This document shows positions 8,455 through 18,632 of a stretch of 64,000 nt of DNA, piece after piece. A model generated the notes under the pieces. That model was not told the DNA's origin. It was given only the letters and a program-made list of their open reading frames with translations, and searched no databases. Source of the stretch: Rhizobium sp. Root483D2. Its GTDB lineage: Bacteria; Pseudomonadota; Alphaproteobacteria; Rhizobiales; Rhizobiaceae. How positions within the stretch are numbered: position 1 is the stretch's first letter; the number at the start of each line of letters is the position of its first letter. The DNA lies in the NCBI RefSeq assembly GCF_001426685.1, contig NZ_LMFB01000001.1, positions 351,225-415,224 on the forward strand, written 5' to 3'. The position numbers were made by a program, and so were the translations under genes.

Positions 8455-11400
8455 TTAGCCGTTCCGCTTCAGAAGTTCCTTGACCAGCGCGTCGGTGATC
8501 TGGCCCGTCGGTTCCTGGTTGATCGATTTCTGGAAGGCCTTGATGGCGGCGACGGTCTTCTGGCCCATCTCGCCATCCGGCTTGCCGGCGTCGAAGCCGT
8601 TATTGTTGAGGATCGCCTGAATGTTGCGCAGCGCCTTCTTCATATCCACCGATGCGGTCTTGGTGCCCTTGCCAACCCAGGTATCCGGCACATCGACCGA
8701 ATTGGCCTTGGGGTCGAGCGGCGTCAGCTTCCAGGCATCGAATTTCGCCTTGGCGCTTTTCAGCTGTTCGGGGCTCAGGGCCTTGCCGACTTCATCGCGC
8801 TTCTGGCCGGCATCGGTATCGCCGTCGCGGGCAGCCACAGAAAACCACTTGTAGGATTCTTCGAGATCCTGGTTCACCCCGTTGCCGCGGGCATAGAGGA
8901 TGGCGAGATTGAACTGGCTGTCGCGGATGCCGCGATCGGCAGCCATGGCGAACCACTTGCCGGCGCCGGCAAAATCGGGTGCAGCGCCGCCGCCGCTTGC
9001 CAGCATGACGGCAAGGTTATGCATGGCGCTGGCATTGCCCTTGTCGGCCGCCTGCTGATAGAGCGCGCGCGCCTTCGCCAGGTCGCGGCCAACACCGGTG
9101 CCCTTTTCATACAGGCTTGCCAGCCGGTATTCGGCAGGCGTGACGCCGGCATCGGCTGCGCGCTGATACCATTTTGCCGCCTGGGCGAGATCAGCCTTGA
9201 TGCCGCGGCCTTCCGTATAGACAGCACCGATTTCAAACATGGCGAGCGGATCGCCCTTGCGGGCAGCCTCGGCCAGCGCCTCCGGCTTGATGTCGGCGGG
9301 AACGGTGAGTGCCGCTTCGGCTGCAGCAGGCGCAGTTGCTGCCGCACCGGTGGCGCCATTTGCCGTTTCTGGTGCTGATCCTTCAATGACCGGCGAGAGC
9401 ATGCGGGCGTTGACCGCGCCGGTTGACGGCTGCACTGCGTCCGGCAACTTGGCCTCCGGCTGCGTGGCTTCGGAAACCGGCGTTTCAGGCGGCATCACTT
9501 GCGTATCAACACCATCCGCCGGGACGGAGGTCTCGTTCTCAGGCTGTGGCTGCAACGAGGTGAGCGGCTCGATATCGTTGTCGGCGGCCTGCATGGCGGG
9601 CGCCGCATTGGCCGTAACCGGTGTTTCGCCGGAAGCCGGCATTTCATTCATCGCTTCATTGCCCGGCTCGCTGGTGACCGGCTGTTCGATCGCAGCCACC
9701 GGCGCCACGGCGGGCGCCTGATCACCACGGATCAGCGTGTTGACCAGCGGATAGGACATGATCGCCAAAAGCACGGCACCAACAGCCATCAGGATCGGAC
9801 GGCGATTGCGGGAAAAGACACCCATCGGCGAGGCGCTGGCGCCGCCCTTGCCACGGTTCATCGAATCGACTTCTTCGGCCGCCTGCTGGGCGGCACGGCG
9901 GGCAGCGGCGATGAAATCCGCCTTGTCCGCTTCGCTCGGCGGCGCGTTGCGGCCGGTCTGGCCGGCGCGCACCCGCTCCAGGATCTTCTTCACGTCGGGA
10001 ACGCCGGAGCCGGGCTCCAGCAGCTGATTGGCCACATCCGGCTCGATGGCATCGGCCGCATCGATCGACGGCGAGGGATCGATAACCTGGCGTTCGACGG
10101 CGCGCACGGGCTCTGCCCGCTTGCCGGTGAACCGCTTGGCGATCCCGGCCAGGAGGCTGGGCTTGCCGGCAGCAGCCGGCGCGCTCTTGATATCGCTCTG
10201 GTGCACGGCCGCCTGTTCGGCAACGGCTTCCGCGACCTCTTCACGCGAGGGGTTTGCGGGCTCGGCCTCGTCGGCGATCCCATGCATGTCACGCTTCAGA
10301 TCTTCGTAGCGGCGCCCAAAGTCAGCTTCGGCGAAGGGATCGTCCTGCGTCTCGAAAACCGGCTGCGTGGCGCGCGGCATGGGTGTCTGGCTGTCAAGGC
10401 CGCGCGAACCGAAGGCGCGCGGCGCATCCTGTTCCTGGCCACGCTCTTCCAGCCGCTCCAGCTTTTCAGCGATATGAACCAGCGTTTCGTGCAGCGCTTC
10501 GAACGTGCGCGCCGTGCGCTCCTCGCTCGAGCGGCTCATGTCTTCCAGGACCTTCAGATCGTCGGCAAGCGCCGAGATCGCCGCCATGTCCGAACCGCCG
10601 GACGCCGACTGGCCGATGCCGTTCTTCGAATAGGCTTCCATCACCGCCTCGGCCGCCTGGCGGGCTGCCTCGATGATATATTCGTCGCTGGTCGCCAGAT
10701 AATCTTCAAGCGCGCTCATCCGGCCTTCGAATTCGGCAGGCACTGGCGCCGCCTCGCGCGGCTGGCTGACAAGGCTCGAAAGATTTGCGATCTGGTCCTG
10801 CAGGCTGCGCAGGATCTCGCTGTCGTCAAAGGGCGCGGCATGTGTTTCTTCGAGACGAATGGCGATATCCGACAGCTGGCCTTCCAGCCGGTCGAAACGG
10901 GCATCGCCGACATAGGATGTCTGTGGCGCATCGAGCTGGTCGATGCGGCGGGCGAGATCGTCCAGACGCCCGGCAAGCGCATCGTTGAGCGAGCCCTGGT
11001 CGATGGCATCGATCTTGCGGGAAATGTCGGACAGATATCCGGTAAGGTCCGGCTGCGCGGATGCCTTCTGCGAGCGCTCCAGCATCTGCGACAGCTGTTC
11101 CAGGCGCTCCTCGAGGCGAACCGCCGCTTCCTCGTTGGCCAGTTCCTCGACCCGTGCAGCCAAAGCTTCGATGCGCGAACCGACGCCATTGTCGGCCGGC
11201 CGTTGCAGGCCGTCGATCTGGCGGGAGAGGTCGGCAAGGCGGCCTTCGACGCGGGTGACACCGGCGCTGTCTGGAACGGCAGCACGGCCGCTTGCCACGA
11301 TGGCGCGGCTGATCTCGTCGAGGCGTGCGTCCAGATCGGCAAATTGCGATACCATCTGGCGATCGTCGGGCTGCATGTGGCGGCCGATCATCTCGATCGC

Positions 11401-12453
11401 CTGCGCCACCGAAACCAGCTTGTCTTCCAAAGCATGAATGGCCGGGCCGCTGTTCATCGAGCCGATCTGCGACTTGATTTCGTCAAGCCGGTAAGCCAGC
11501 GCCACCAGTTCGTCGTCGCGGTTGGAATCAAACGCATTCATCCGGTCTTCGACACCGGTCCAGCGCGCTTCCATGCGATGCACGCTGTCTTCGCGGGCAA
11601 GGCCGTCGATCATGACGCGCAATTCGTCGAACTCAACCTTCAACGCATCGGCCTGCGACGGCGATGCCTGGCGGCCGAGCTGGTTGATGCTGTCGGACAG
11701 GCGCTGCAGATCGCCGCGAATGTCCTCAGCCATCGTCTGGTCCTGGGATGCATCCACGGTAATGCCCCGGATTTCGGTCCGCAATGCCGTCATTTCGCGC
11801 GACAGGCCGTCGGCGATATCCTTTTTCAATTCTTGTCGCAGGCCAACCAGCGCCTGGGCAATCTCGGCCATGGCCGGATCGGGACGCTGCGGTTCGCTGC
11901 GGTACTGTTGCGAACGCAACGGCTCGCTGCGGACGGGTTCTGGACGCTGGGCCGCCTGCTGACGGATGGTCTCCGTGCGCAAGGCATCGGCGCGCAGGCT
12001 GTCTGGGCGCGGATTTTCCTGGCGGACGGGCTCACGGCGATAGACCTCGCTGCGCAGCTGCTCGCTGAGCGGCGGGGCAACCGGCAGCTCGCGGCGGGGC
12101 TGTACCGGGTTCTGGAATGTGGGGCTCTGAAATGCTGGGGGCTGAAATGGGGGAACGCCGCGCTCGTCATAGGCACGCGGCTCCGCACGGGAGGAGGTGC
12201 GTTCCCGGACGGCATCGCGGTCCCGCGTTGCCGATAATGTGCGCTGGCGCTGCATGATTTCCGTGACCGGATCGGCAACGGTGAGAGGACCATCCGCCGG
12301 GATCCGTCCCCGCTGATCGCGTCCAGCCGTTCCCATCAATCCTTCGATGCGCGCTTCCAGGCCCTCGATCGTGCGGTTCAGCGCGTCGAGAGACGACCTG
12401 TCGCCATAGGACTGGGCGCCAGGACGTGGAGTGTTTGATCGCGATCCGTTCAT
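8455..12453 (-). CDS. podJ: PodJ-like polar organising protein (coiled coil, Sel1 repeats, peptidoglycan-binding domain)
   Basis: A 1332-residue scaffold. Residues 1-30 carry a short conserved head (ALNRTIEGLEARIEGL), followed by an Arg/Pro/Gln-rich linker and a long series of helical repeats (about 190-650), many with the form RLDDLARRIDQLD. One membrane helix lies near 886-906, then a Pro/Ala/Glu-rich periplasmic stretch, Sel1-like repeats (about 1057-1211; QAAKWYQRAADAGVTPAEYRLASLYEKG and relatives) and a C-terminal peptidoglycan-binding domain (1264-1331). This layout matches PodJ, which marks the old pole and controls the growth-pole switch in Agrobacterium. ATG 12453 has GAGG nine bases before it. 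One GANTC (12485-12489) and a CtrA-like half-site pair (12617-12632) lie upstream. Confidence 0.85.
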   Translation of the reverse strand: MNGSRSNTPRPGAQSYGDRSSLDALNRTIEGLEARIEGLMGTAGRDQRGRIPADGPLTVADPVTEIMQRQRTLSATRDRDAVRERTSSRAEPRAYDERGVPPFQPPAFQSPTFQNPVQPRRELPVAPPLSEQLRSEVYRREPVRQENPRPDSLRADALRTETIRQQAAQRPEPVRSEPLRSQQYRSEPQRPDPAMAEIAQALVGLRQELKKDIADGLSREMTALRTEIRGITVDASQDQTMAEDIRGDLQRLSDSINQLGRQASPSQADALKVEFDELRVMIDGLAREDSVHRMEARWTGVEDRMNAFDSNRDDELVALAYRLDEIKSQIGSMNSGPAIHALEDKLVSVAQAIEMIGRHMQPDDRQMVSQFADLDARLDEISRAIVASGRAAVPDSAGVTRVEGRLADLSRQIDGLQRPADNGVGSRIEALAARVEELANEEAAVRLEERLEQLSQMLERSQKASAQPDLTGYLSDISRKIDAIDQGSLNDALAGRLDDLARRIDQLDAPQTSYVGDARFDRLEGQLSDIAIRLEETHAAPFDDSEILRSLQDQIANLSSLVSQPREAAPVPAEFEGRMSALEDYLATSDEYIIEAARQAAEAVMEAYSKNGIGQSASGGSDMAAISALADDLKVLEDMSRSSEERTARTFEALHETLVHIAEKLERLEERGQEQDAPRAFGSRGLDSQTPMPRATQPVFETQDDPFAEADFGRRYEDLKRDMHGIADEAEPANPSREEVAEAVAEQAAVHQSDIKSAPAAAGKPSLLAGIAKRFTGKRAEPVRAVERQVIDPSPSIDAADAIEPDVANQLLEPGSGVPDVKKILERVRAGQTGRNAPPSEADKADFIAAARRAAQQAAEEVDSMNRGKGGASASPMGVFSRNRRPILMAVGAVLLAIMSYPLVNTLIRGDQAPAVAPVAAIEQPVTSEPGNEAMNEMPASGETPVTANAAPAMQAADNDIEPLTSLQPQPENETSVPADGVDTQVMPPETPVSEATQPEAKLPDAVQPSTGAVNARMLSPVIEGSAPETANGATGAAATAPAAAEAALTVPADIKPEALAEAARKGDPLAMFEIGAVYTEGRGIKADLAQAAKWYQRAADAGVTPAEYRLASLYEKGTGVGRDLAKARALYQQAADKGNASAMHNLAVMLASGGGAAPDFAGAGKWFAMAADRGIRDSQFNLAILYARGNGVNQDLEESYKWFSVAARDGDTDAGQKRDEVGKALSPEQLKSAKAKFDAWKLTPLDPKANSVDVPDTWVGKGTKTASVDMKKALRNIQAILNNNGFDAGKPDGEMGQKTVAAIKAFQKSINQEPTGQITDALVKELLKRNG

Positions 12454-12858
12454 CGTTCTTCGCCTCTTTCATCGGCCTTGATCGGAATCCGGGCTTCTGA
12501 AAGGCAAATCCCCGCCTTCCGGGAGTTCCGGTACCGATCCGGACAGAGCTGCAACGACGCGAAGACAAAACTATTGCAACTGTGACCATCTCAACACGCA
12601 CTTTCACGAAACGTGGTAAATAACCCGTTAACCTGACTGAAAATTTTTTAACGATTTGCGTGCATGCTGACGTCGAGAGGCGTCCAAGAGACAGTTTCGG
12701 CACACCCGGTCCGATAGGGCCAGTCGCCGATCAAATTTTGCCGTTCCGCAAACTTTGACGTTTACGCGCACGTCAAAGTTTTGTAGCATGCCGGAAATCA
12801 CATGGAGCGCTCCTGGAGAAGCGCTGCATGACACGGTTACAGGTGAGGAACACTAGAC
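12454..12858. other. Divergent intergenic control region between podJ and the acyl-CoA dehydrogenase
   Basis: About 400 bp with no convincing gene; frames crossing it are short shadows. It holds a GANTC site (12485-12489) and a TAAA-N7-TTAA pair (12617-12632, one base off the CtrA consensus) on the podJ side, and a perfect 11-bp inverted repeat (12750-12781) on the dehydrogenase side. Promoters for both genes must lie here. Confidence 0.6.
12750..12781. promoter_or_regulatory. Candidate operator, 11-bp inverted repeat upstream of acyl-CoA dehydrogenase
   Basis: Arms AAACTTTGACG and CGTCAAAGTTT flank a 10-base spacer containing TTTACG. The core GACGTTTACG...ACGTCAA is nearly the same as a site before the nitronate monooxygenase at 59043. 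It resembles the TTTACGTTTACG-type sites I recall for MerR-family regulators (LiuR-like) of fatty-acid and branched-chain amino-acid degradation. That regulator is not in the window, so the assignment is an inference. Confidence 0.6.
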
Positions 12859-14655
12859 ATGCCCAGCTACAAGGCCCCGGTCGAAGACACGCTTTTCATT
12901 CTCAACGACGTTCTCGGCATCGAGCGCTTCAACAATCTGCCCGGTTTTGCCGATGCGACACCCGACATGATCGAGGCGATCGTCGGTGAAGCCGCCAAGC
13001 TTGCCGAGGAAGTGCTGTTCCCGGTCAATCTTTCCGGCGACCAGGAAGGCTGCAAGCGCAACGACGATGCGACGGTCGCGACGCCGAAGGGCTTCAAGCA
13101 GGCTTTCGACCAGTACCGCGAGGGCGGCTGGCTGGGCTTGTCCGTACCGGAAGAATTCGGCGGCCAGGGCCTGCCCTATACGCTCCACACGGCCATCGGT
13201 GAATATATGTCATCCGCCAATATGGCGCTGACCATGTATCCCGGCCTCACCCAGGGTGCCATCGCCGCCATCCTCGTGCACGGCACCGACGCGCAGAAGG
13301 CAACCTATCTGCCGAAAATGGTCGCCGGCGACTGGACCGGCACGATGAACCTGACGGAGCCCCATTGCGGTACCGATCTCGGCCTGCTCCGCTCCAAGGC
13401 CGTGCCGCAGGGCGACGGCTCCTACAGGATTTCCGGACAGAAAATCTTCATCTCCGCTGGCGAACACGACATGGCCGGCAATATCATTCACCTGGTTCTC
13501 GCCCGTATCGAGGGTGCGCCGGAAGGTGTGAAGGGCATTTCGCTGTTCATCGTGCCGAAATTCCATGTGGAGGCCGATGGTGCGCTTGGCGCGCGCAACA
13601 CCGTTTCCTGCGGTGCGATCGAGCACAAGATGGGCATTCACGGCAACTCGACCTGCGTCATGAATTATGACGACGCCGTTGGCTATCTCATCGGCGCGGA
13701 GAACAGGGGCCTCAACGCCATGTTCGTGATGATGAACGAGGCGCGCCTGGGCGTCGGCCTGCAGGGTCTTTCCGTTTCGGAAATCGCCTATCAGAACGCT
13801 GCCAACTACGCCCGCGACCGTCTGCAGGGCCGCTCGATTTCAGGCGTCAAGGCTTCGGACAAAAAAGCCGACCCGATCATCGTCCATCCCGACGTGCGCC
13901 GCACCCTGATGACCATCAAGGCCTTCAACGAGGCCGGCCGCGCCTTCACGCTCTGGACCGCGCTGAAATCCGATATCGCGCATCGCGGCGACAATGATGC
14001 CGACCGCCAGACCGCCGACGATATTCTCGGCCTGATGACCCCGATCCTGAAAGGTGTGCTCACCGACAAGGGCTTCGACCACGCCGTCATGGCGCAGCAG
14101 GTCTTCGGCGGCCATGGCTATATCGAAGAACACGGCATGAGCCAGTATGTCCGCGATGCCCGCATCGCGATGATCTACGAAGGCGCGAACGGCATCCAGG
14201 CGCTCGACCTCGTCGGCCGCAAGCTGGCGCTGAACGGCGGCCGCGCCATCACCGCTTTGTTCAAGGAGATCGGCGATTTCTGCGAGGAAAACCGCTCCGA
14301 CGAAAAGCTCACCGCTTATACCAAGGGCTTGAAGAAGGGCTTGAACGACCTGCAGGCGGCCACCATGTGGTTCATGGGCAACGCCATGGCCAAGCCCGAC
14401 AATGCCGGCGCCGGCTCCACCGACTACATGCACCTCTTCGGCCTCGTCGTGCTCGGCTATATGTGGGCCAAGATCGCCAAGACGGCCGAGGAGAAACTGG
14501 CCGAAGGTGCCGGCGAGCGCGAAACCTACCTGAAGAACAAGCTCATCACCGCCACATTTTTCATGGAGCGCATCATGCCGGAAACGGCGCTGCGCAAAGC
14601 CCGCATCGAAACCGGCGCCGACACGATGATGGCACTGGACGCGGCGGCGTTTTGA
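12859..14655 (+). CDS. Acyl-CoA dehydrogenase (long form with extra C-terminal domain)
   Basis: A 598-residue flavoenzyme catalysing the first, alpha-beta desaturation step of beta-oxidation. The N-terminal helical domain and the beta domain ([15 protein letters not shown]) are followed by the C-terminal helical domain with [20 protein letters not shown] and [19 protein letters not shown], where the Glu in YEG is the expected catalytic base. The extra 130 residues at the end place it in the long class that includes DmdC-like enzymes acting on methylmercaptopropionyl-CoA or medium-chain substrates. ATG 12859 has GAGGAA upstream. It is first of three beta-oxidation genes on this strand. Confidence 0.88.
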   Translation: MPSYKAPVEDTLFILNDVLGIERFNNLPGFADATPDMIEAIVGEAAKLAEEVLFPVNLSGDQEGCKRNDDATVATPKGFKQAFDQYREGGWLGLSVPEEFGGQGLPYTLHTAIGEYMSSANMALTMYPGLTQGAIAAILVHGTDAQKATYLPKMVAGDWTGTMNLTEPHCGTDLGLLRSKAVPQGDGSYRISGQKIFISAGEHDMAGNIIHLVLARIEGAPEGVKGISLFIVPKFHVEADGALGARNTVSCGAIEHKMGIHGNSTCVMNYDDAVGYLIGAENRGLNAMFVMMNEARLGVGLQGLSVSEIAYQNAANYARDRLQGRSISGVKASDKKADPIIVHPDVRRTLMTIKAFNEAGRAFTLWTALKSDIAHRGDNDADRQTADDILGLMTPILKGVLTDKGFDHAVMAQQVFGGHGYIEEHGMSQYVRDARIAMIYEGANGIQALDLVGRKLALNGGRAITALFKEIGDFCEENRSDEKLTAYTKGLKKGLNDLQAATMWFMGNAMAKPDNAGAGSTDYMHLFGLVVLGYMWAKIAKTAEEKLAEGAGERETYLKNKLITATFFMERIMPETALRKARIETGADTMMALDAAAF

Positions 14656-14663
14656 GTAAAAAT

Positions 14664-14793
14664 CTCTTCTCCCCAGCGGGGAGAAGTGCCGAGCATAGCG
14701 AGGCGATGAAGGGGGTCTTACGGCAACATGCCGCGGTCTTGGCTCCCCCTCATCCGGCCCTGCGGGCCACCTTCTCCCCGCTGGGGAGAAGAG
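14664..14793. repeat. RIME-like palindromic intergenic element
   Basis: A mosaic with a 21-bp palindrome at each end (14666-14686, CTTCTCCCC/GGGGAGAAG arms; and 14771-14791, the same arms with a GCT centre). The middle has GGCCCTGCGGGCC. The outer palindromes also pair with each other. This is the look of Rhizobium-specific intergenic mosaic elements. It lies in the gap between two co-oriented genes and may stabilise or separate transcripts. Confidence 0.75.
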
Positions 14794-14858
14794 GAAGCCC
14801 GACCGATTTGACACAGACGACGCGCGGTCTGATGATCGCTGCATAGGGAGAAAAAATC

Positions 14859-16067
14859 ATGACCGACGTCTTCATTTACGACCACGTGCGCACGCCGCGC
14901 GGCCGGGGCAAGAAGGATGGGGCGCTGCACGAAGTGCCGACGCCGCGTCTGGCCGCCAAGGTGCTGCAGGCGCTGCGCGACCGCAATGGGCTGGATACAT
15001 CCACCGTCGATGACATCATCATGGGCTGCGTCGATCCGGTGTTCGAGGCCGGCGCCGTGATCCCGAAGGCGGCCGCCTTTGAGGCCGGCTATTCCAACAG
15101 GGCGCCCGGCATGCAGATCTCGCGCTTTTGCGCCTCTGGCCTCGATGCCGTGAATTTCGCCGCCGGCAAGATTGCGGCCGGTGCCGATGACATCGTTATT
15201 GCCGGTGGCGTGGAATCGATGTCGCGAGTCGGCATGGGCATGTCCGGTGGTGCCTGGTACATGGACCCGTCGGTCAACTTCCCCGGCTATTTCATGCCGC
15301 AGGGCGTCTCCGCCGATCTCATCGCCACCAAATATGGCTTTTCCCGCGACGATGTTGATGCCTATGCGGTCGAGAGCCAGAAGCGCGCCGGCCATTCCTG
15401 GGACAGCGGTTATTTCGACAAGTCGGTGATCCCGGTGAAGGACCAGAACGGCATCACCATCCTTGCCAAGGACGAGCATATGCGTCCGACAACGACGATG
15501 CAGAATCTCGCTTCCCTCAACCCCTCCTTCCAGATGCCCGGCGAGATGGGCGGCTTTGATGCCGTCGGCATCCAGGCGCATCCGGAAATCGAGCGCATCA
15601 ACTACGTGCACCATGCCGGCAATTCCTCTGGTATCGTCGATGGCTCGGCCGCAATTCTGGTCGGCTCCAAGGCCGGCGGTGACTCCATGGGTCTCAAGCC
15701 GCGCGCCCGCATCAAGCATTTTGCCAATATCGGTTCCGATCCGGCGCTGATGCTGACCGGCCCGGTCGATGTCACCGAAAAGCTCTTGAAGCGCGCCGGC
15801 ATGACCATTGCCGATATCGACCTGTTCGAACTCAACGAGGCCTTTGCCGCCGTCGTGCTCCGCTACATGCAGGCCTTCGACATCAGCCATGACAAGATCA
15901 ACGTCAATGGCGGCGCGATTGCCATGGGCCATCCGCTCGGCGCCACCGGCGCGATGATCCTCGGCACCGTGCTCGACGAACTGGAACGCCGTGGCCTGCA
16001 GACCGCGCTGGTGACGCTGTGCATCGGCGCTGGCATGGGCACGGCGACGATTATCGAGCGGGTGTGA
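14859..16067 (+). CDS. Acetyl-CoA C-acyltransferase (thiolase)
   Basis: A 402-residue thiolase performing the last, thiolytic step of beta-oxidation. The nucleophilic cysteine is C91 in SRFCASGLDAVN; the histidine is in AMGHPLGATGA and the second cysteine in TLCIGAGMGTA, close to the C-terminus as expected. Length and motifs match degradative FadA-type thiolases better than the short biosynthetic ones. ATG 14859 has AGGGAG before it. A TTGACA at 14808-14813 in the gap could be part of an internal promoter, so it may not depend wholly on the upstream dehydrogenase transcript. Confidence 0.9.
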   Translation: MTDVFIYDHVRTPRGRGKKDGALHEVPTPRLAAKVLQALRDRNGLDTSTVDDIIMGCVDPVFEAGAVIPKAAAFEAGYSNRAPGMQISRFCASGLDAVNFAAGKIAAGADDIVIAGGVESMSRVGMGMSGGAWYMDPSVNFPGYFMPQGVSADLIATKYGFSRDDVDAYAVESQKRAGHSWDSGYFDKSVIPVKDQNGITILAKDEHMRPTTTMQNLASLNPSFQMPGEMGGFDAVGIQAHPEIERINYVHHAGNSSGIVDGSAAILVGSKAGGDSMGLKPRARIKHFANIGSDPALMLTGPVDVTEKLLKRAGMTIADIDLFELNEAFAAVVLRYMQAFDISHDKINVNGGAIAMGHPLGATGAMILGTVLDELERRGLQTALVTLCIGAGMGTATIIERV

Positions 16068-16075
16068 GGTGTTTC

Positions 16076-16173
16076 CCTCCCCCTTGTGGGGAGGGTGGCC
16101 CGAAGGGCCGGGAGGAGTTTTCGCCGCACGGCAGGACGCCCCTCCCCAACCCCTCCCCACAAGGGGGAGGGGC
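16076..16173. repeat. Second RIME-like palindromic element
   Basis: Opens with CCTCCCCCTTGTGGGGAGG and closes with the related palindrome CCTCCCCACAAGGGGGAGG, with GGCCCGAAGGGCC between. It has the same architecture as the element at 14664-14793 but different sequence, so it is a different subfamily. It fills the gap between thiolase and the FadB-like gene. Confidence 0.72.
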
Positions 16174-16251
16174 TTAACCCGGCCGGATCGCCCTTAATTT
16201 CAGGCGGCGGCATGGAGCGAAGCCAAGATTTCAAGGGAGAGGAATTCCCAT

Positions 16252-18468
16252 ATGACAACCTACACCAATTTCACTATCGAAACCGACGCCGACGGCATTG
16301 CGCTGGTGACCTGGAACATGCCGGACAAGTCGATGAACGTCTTCACCGTCGAGGTGATGAAGGAACTCGACGCCATCGTCGATCAGACCGTGGCCGACGA
16401 AGCCGTCAAGGGCGTCGTCTTCACCTCCGGCAAATCGACCTTTTCCGGCGGCGCCGATCTGTCGATGATCAAAGGCATGTTCACCTTCCAGGCCGAACAG
16501 AAGAAGATCGACCCGGACAATGCGGCGCAAAAACTGTTCGAGCTGACCGGCCAGATGACCGGCCTGTTCCGCAAGCTCGAAACCTCCGGCAAACCCTGGG
16601 TCTCGGCCATCAACGGCACCTGCATGGGCGGCGCTTTCGAATTGTCGCTCGCCTGCCACGGCCGCGTCGCTGCCAATTCGAAATCGGTGAAGCTCGCGCT
16701 TCCCGAGGTCAAGGTCGGCATCTTCCCAGGTGCGGGCGGTACGCAGCGTGTGCCGCGGCTGACCAACGCGCAGGACGCCCTGCAGATGATGACCACCGGC
16801 TCTTCGCTAACACCACAGCGCGCCAAGGCCATGGGCCTGATCCACGAGATTGCCGAGCCGGCCGAATTGATCAATGCCGCAAAAGCCATGATCAAGAACG
16901 GGCTGAAGCCCGTCCAGCCTTGGGACGAAAAGGGCTACAAGGTTCCCGGCGGCGGCATCTGGACGCCGGCTGCAGCCCAGCTCTGGCCGGCCGCATCCGC
17001 GATCCTGCGCCGCGAAACCTCCGGCAATTATCCGGGCGGCCTTGCCATTCTCAAATGCGTTTATGAGGGCCTGCAGGTTCCCTTCGATACCGGCTTGAAG
17101 ATCGAGCAGCGTTATTTCACCGAAATCCTGCAGACCACCGAGGCGTTCTCGATGATCCGCTCTCTGTTCGTCTCGATGCAGGAACTCGGCAAAGGCGCCC
17201 GCCGCCCGGCCGGTATTGCGAAGTCCGACCTGAAGCAGATCGGCGTCGTCGGCGCGGGCTTCATGGGTGCCTCGATCGCCTATGTCGCTGCAGCTGCCGG
17301 CATCGAGGTCACCCTGATCGACCGCGACATCGAAGCCGCGACCAAGGGCAAGGCTCATTCGGAAGGCCTGGTGAAGGATTCCATCGGTAAGGGACGGCTG
17401 ACGCAGGACGAGGCGGCCGCGCTGCTGGCCCGCATCACGCCCTCGGCGGATTACACCGACCTCAGACATGTCAAGCTCGTTGTCGAAGCCGTGTTCGAAG
17501 ACCGCCAGGTGAAGAAGGACGTCATCGAAAAGGTCGAGGCCGTGTTGTCCGAGGACGCGATCTTCGCGTCCAACACCTCGACCCTGCCCATTACCGGCCT
17601 TGCTGAGAATTCCAGGCGCCCTGCCCAGTTCATCGGCATCCACTTCTTCTCGCCGGTTGAAAAGATGATGCTGACGGAAGTCATCCTCGGCAAGGAAACC
17701 GGCGACAAGGCGCTGGCCATTGCGCTCGATTTCGTCGCCGCGATCAAGAAGACGCCGATCGTCGTCAACGACACGCGCGGCTTCTATGTCAACCGCTGCG
17801 TCTTCCGCTATATCCACGAGGCCTATGACATGCTGATCGAAGGCGTGCCGGCGGCGATGATCGAAAATGCCGCCAAGATGGCCGGCATGCCGGTCGGTCC
17901 GCTGTCGCTCAACGACGAAGTGGCGATCGACCTCTCCCAGAAGATCCTCAAAGCCTCGATCGCCGATCTCGGCGAAGGCTCCGTCGATCCGCGCCACATG
18001 ACGCTGATCAACAAGCTCGTCGATGATCTCGACCGCCGCGGCCGCAAGAACGGCAAGGGATTTTACGACTACCCTGCAAAACCCGCCAAGAAGTCGCTCT
18101 GGCCGGGCCTCAAGGACCTGTTCGAGCAGAAGCCGGCCGAAAACTTTGATGTCGAGACCCTCAAGCAGCGCTTCCTCGTCACCATCGCGCTGGAAGCCGC
18201 CCGCACCATCGAGGAAGGCATCGTCACCGATCCACGCGAAGCCGATGTCGGCTCCATCCTCGGCTTCGGCTTCGCCCCCTATACCGGCGGCACGCTGAGC
18301 TATATCGACGGAATGGGGGTGAAGACCTTCGTAACGCTGTGCGAAAAGCTGGCCGCTCGTTACGGCGAACATTTCCAGCCGACGCCGCTGTTGAAGGACA
18401 TGGCGGCGAAAGGCGAGACGTTTTATGGGCGGTTTGATCCGTATGGGGCGGCTGATAAGGCTGCGTGA
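16252..18468 (+). CDS. Multifunctional beta-oxidation protein: enoyl-CoA hydratase / 3-hydroxyacyl-CoA dehydrogenase (FadB/FadJ type)
   Basis: A 738-residue fusion. Residues 1-about 200 form the crotonase domain (STFSGGADLSM; GTCMGGAFELSLACHGR; PEVKVGIFPGAGGTQRVPRL), which hydrates enoyl-CoA. The Rossmann fold starts near 325 (VVGAGFMGASIAYVAAAAGI) and carries SNTSTLPITGLA and the catalytic-site phrase HFFSPVEKM; two C-terminal helical domains follow. It oxidises 3-hydroxyacyl-CoA with NAD and feeds the upstream thiolase. ATG 16252 has AGGGAGAGG upstream. A strong terminator follows the stop. Confidence 0.92.
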   Translation: MTTYTNFTIETDADGIALVTWNMPDKSMNVFTVEVMKELDAIVDQTVADEAVKGVVFTSGKSTFSGGADLSMIKGMFTFQAEQKKIDPDNAAQKLFELTGQMTGLFRKLETSGKPWVSAINGTCMGGAFELSLACHGRVAANSKSVKLALPEVKVGIFPGAGGTQRVPRLTNAQDALQMMTTGSSLTPQRAKAMGLIHEIAEPAELINAAKAMIKNGLKPVQPWDEKGYKVPGGGIWTPAAAQLWPAASAILRRETSGNYPGGLAILKCVYEGLQVPFDTGLKIEQRYFTEILQTTEAFSMIRSLFVSMQELGKGARRPAGIAKSDLKQIGVVGAGFMGASIAYVAAAAGIEVTLIDRDIEAATKGKAHSEGLVKDSIGKGRLTQDEAAALLARITPSADYTDLRHVKLVVEAVFEDRQVKKDVIEKVEAVLSEDAIFASNTSTLPITGLAENSRRPAQFIGIHFFSPVEKMMLTEVILGKETGDKALAIALDFVAAIKKTPIVVNDTRGFYVNRCVFRYIHEAYDMLIEGVPAAMIENAAKMAGMPVGPLSLNDEVAIDLSQKILKASIADLGEGSVDPRHMTLINKLVDDLDRRGRKNGKGFYDYPAKPAKKSLWPGLKDLFEQKPAENFDVETLKQRFLVTIALEAARTIEEGIVTDPREADVGSILGFGFAPYTGGTLSYIDGMGVKTFVTLCEKLAARYGEHFQPTPLLKDMAAKGETFYGRFDPYGAADKAA

Positions 18469-18492
18469 CGCATTGCAACGGTATGAGCGATC

Positions 18493-18516
18493 AAACAGGC
18501 CTTCGGGCCTGTTTTT
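18493..18516 (+). terminator. Rho-independent terminator after the beta-oxidation genes
   Basis: Stem AAACAGGCC / GGCCTGTTT with a four-base TTCG loop, followed by a T run. It lies about 25 bp after the FadB-like stop and ends the three-gene set. Confidence 0.85.
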
Positions 18517-18632
18517 GTTTCGGGACGTTTCTTGTCGAAAAAGTGCGGTTTGTGTGGACAGCCAAATCATCTGGTTTGTCGGCTGAACACTACACTCGGT
18601 GCCTTCGGCACACGGTATACGCACCCACTCTC

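Noticed and set aside
9499..12237. A 912-codon open frame on the + strand
   Set aside because: It is the antisense of podJ. Its protein is Arg/Gly/His-rich with no domain, and the podJ frame has clear repeats, a membrane helix and known C-terminal domains.
14664..14793. Palindromes as an intrinsic terminator or CRISPR repeat
   Set aside because: Two different outer palindromes with a mosaic centre and no T run fit a RIME-like intergenic element better.
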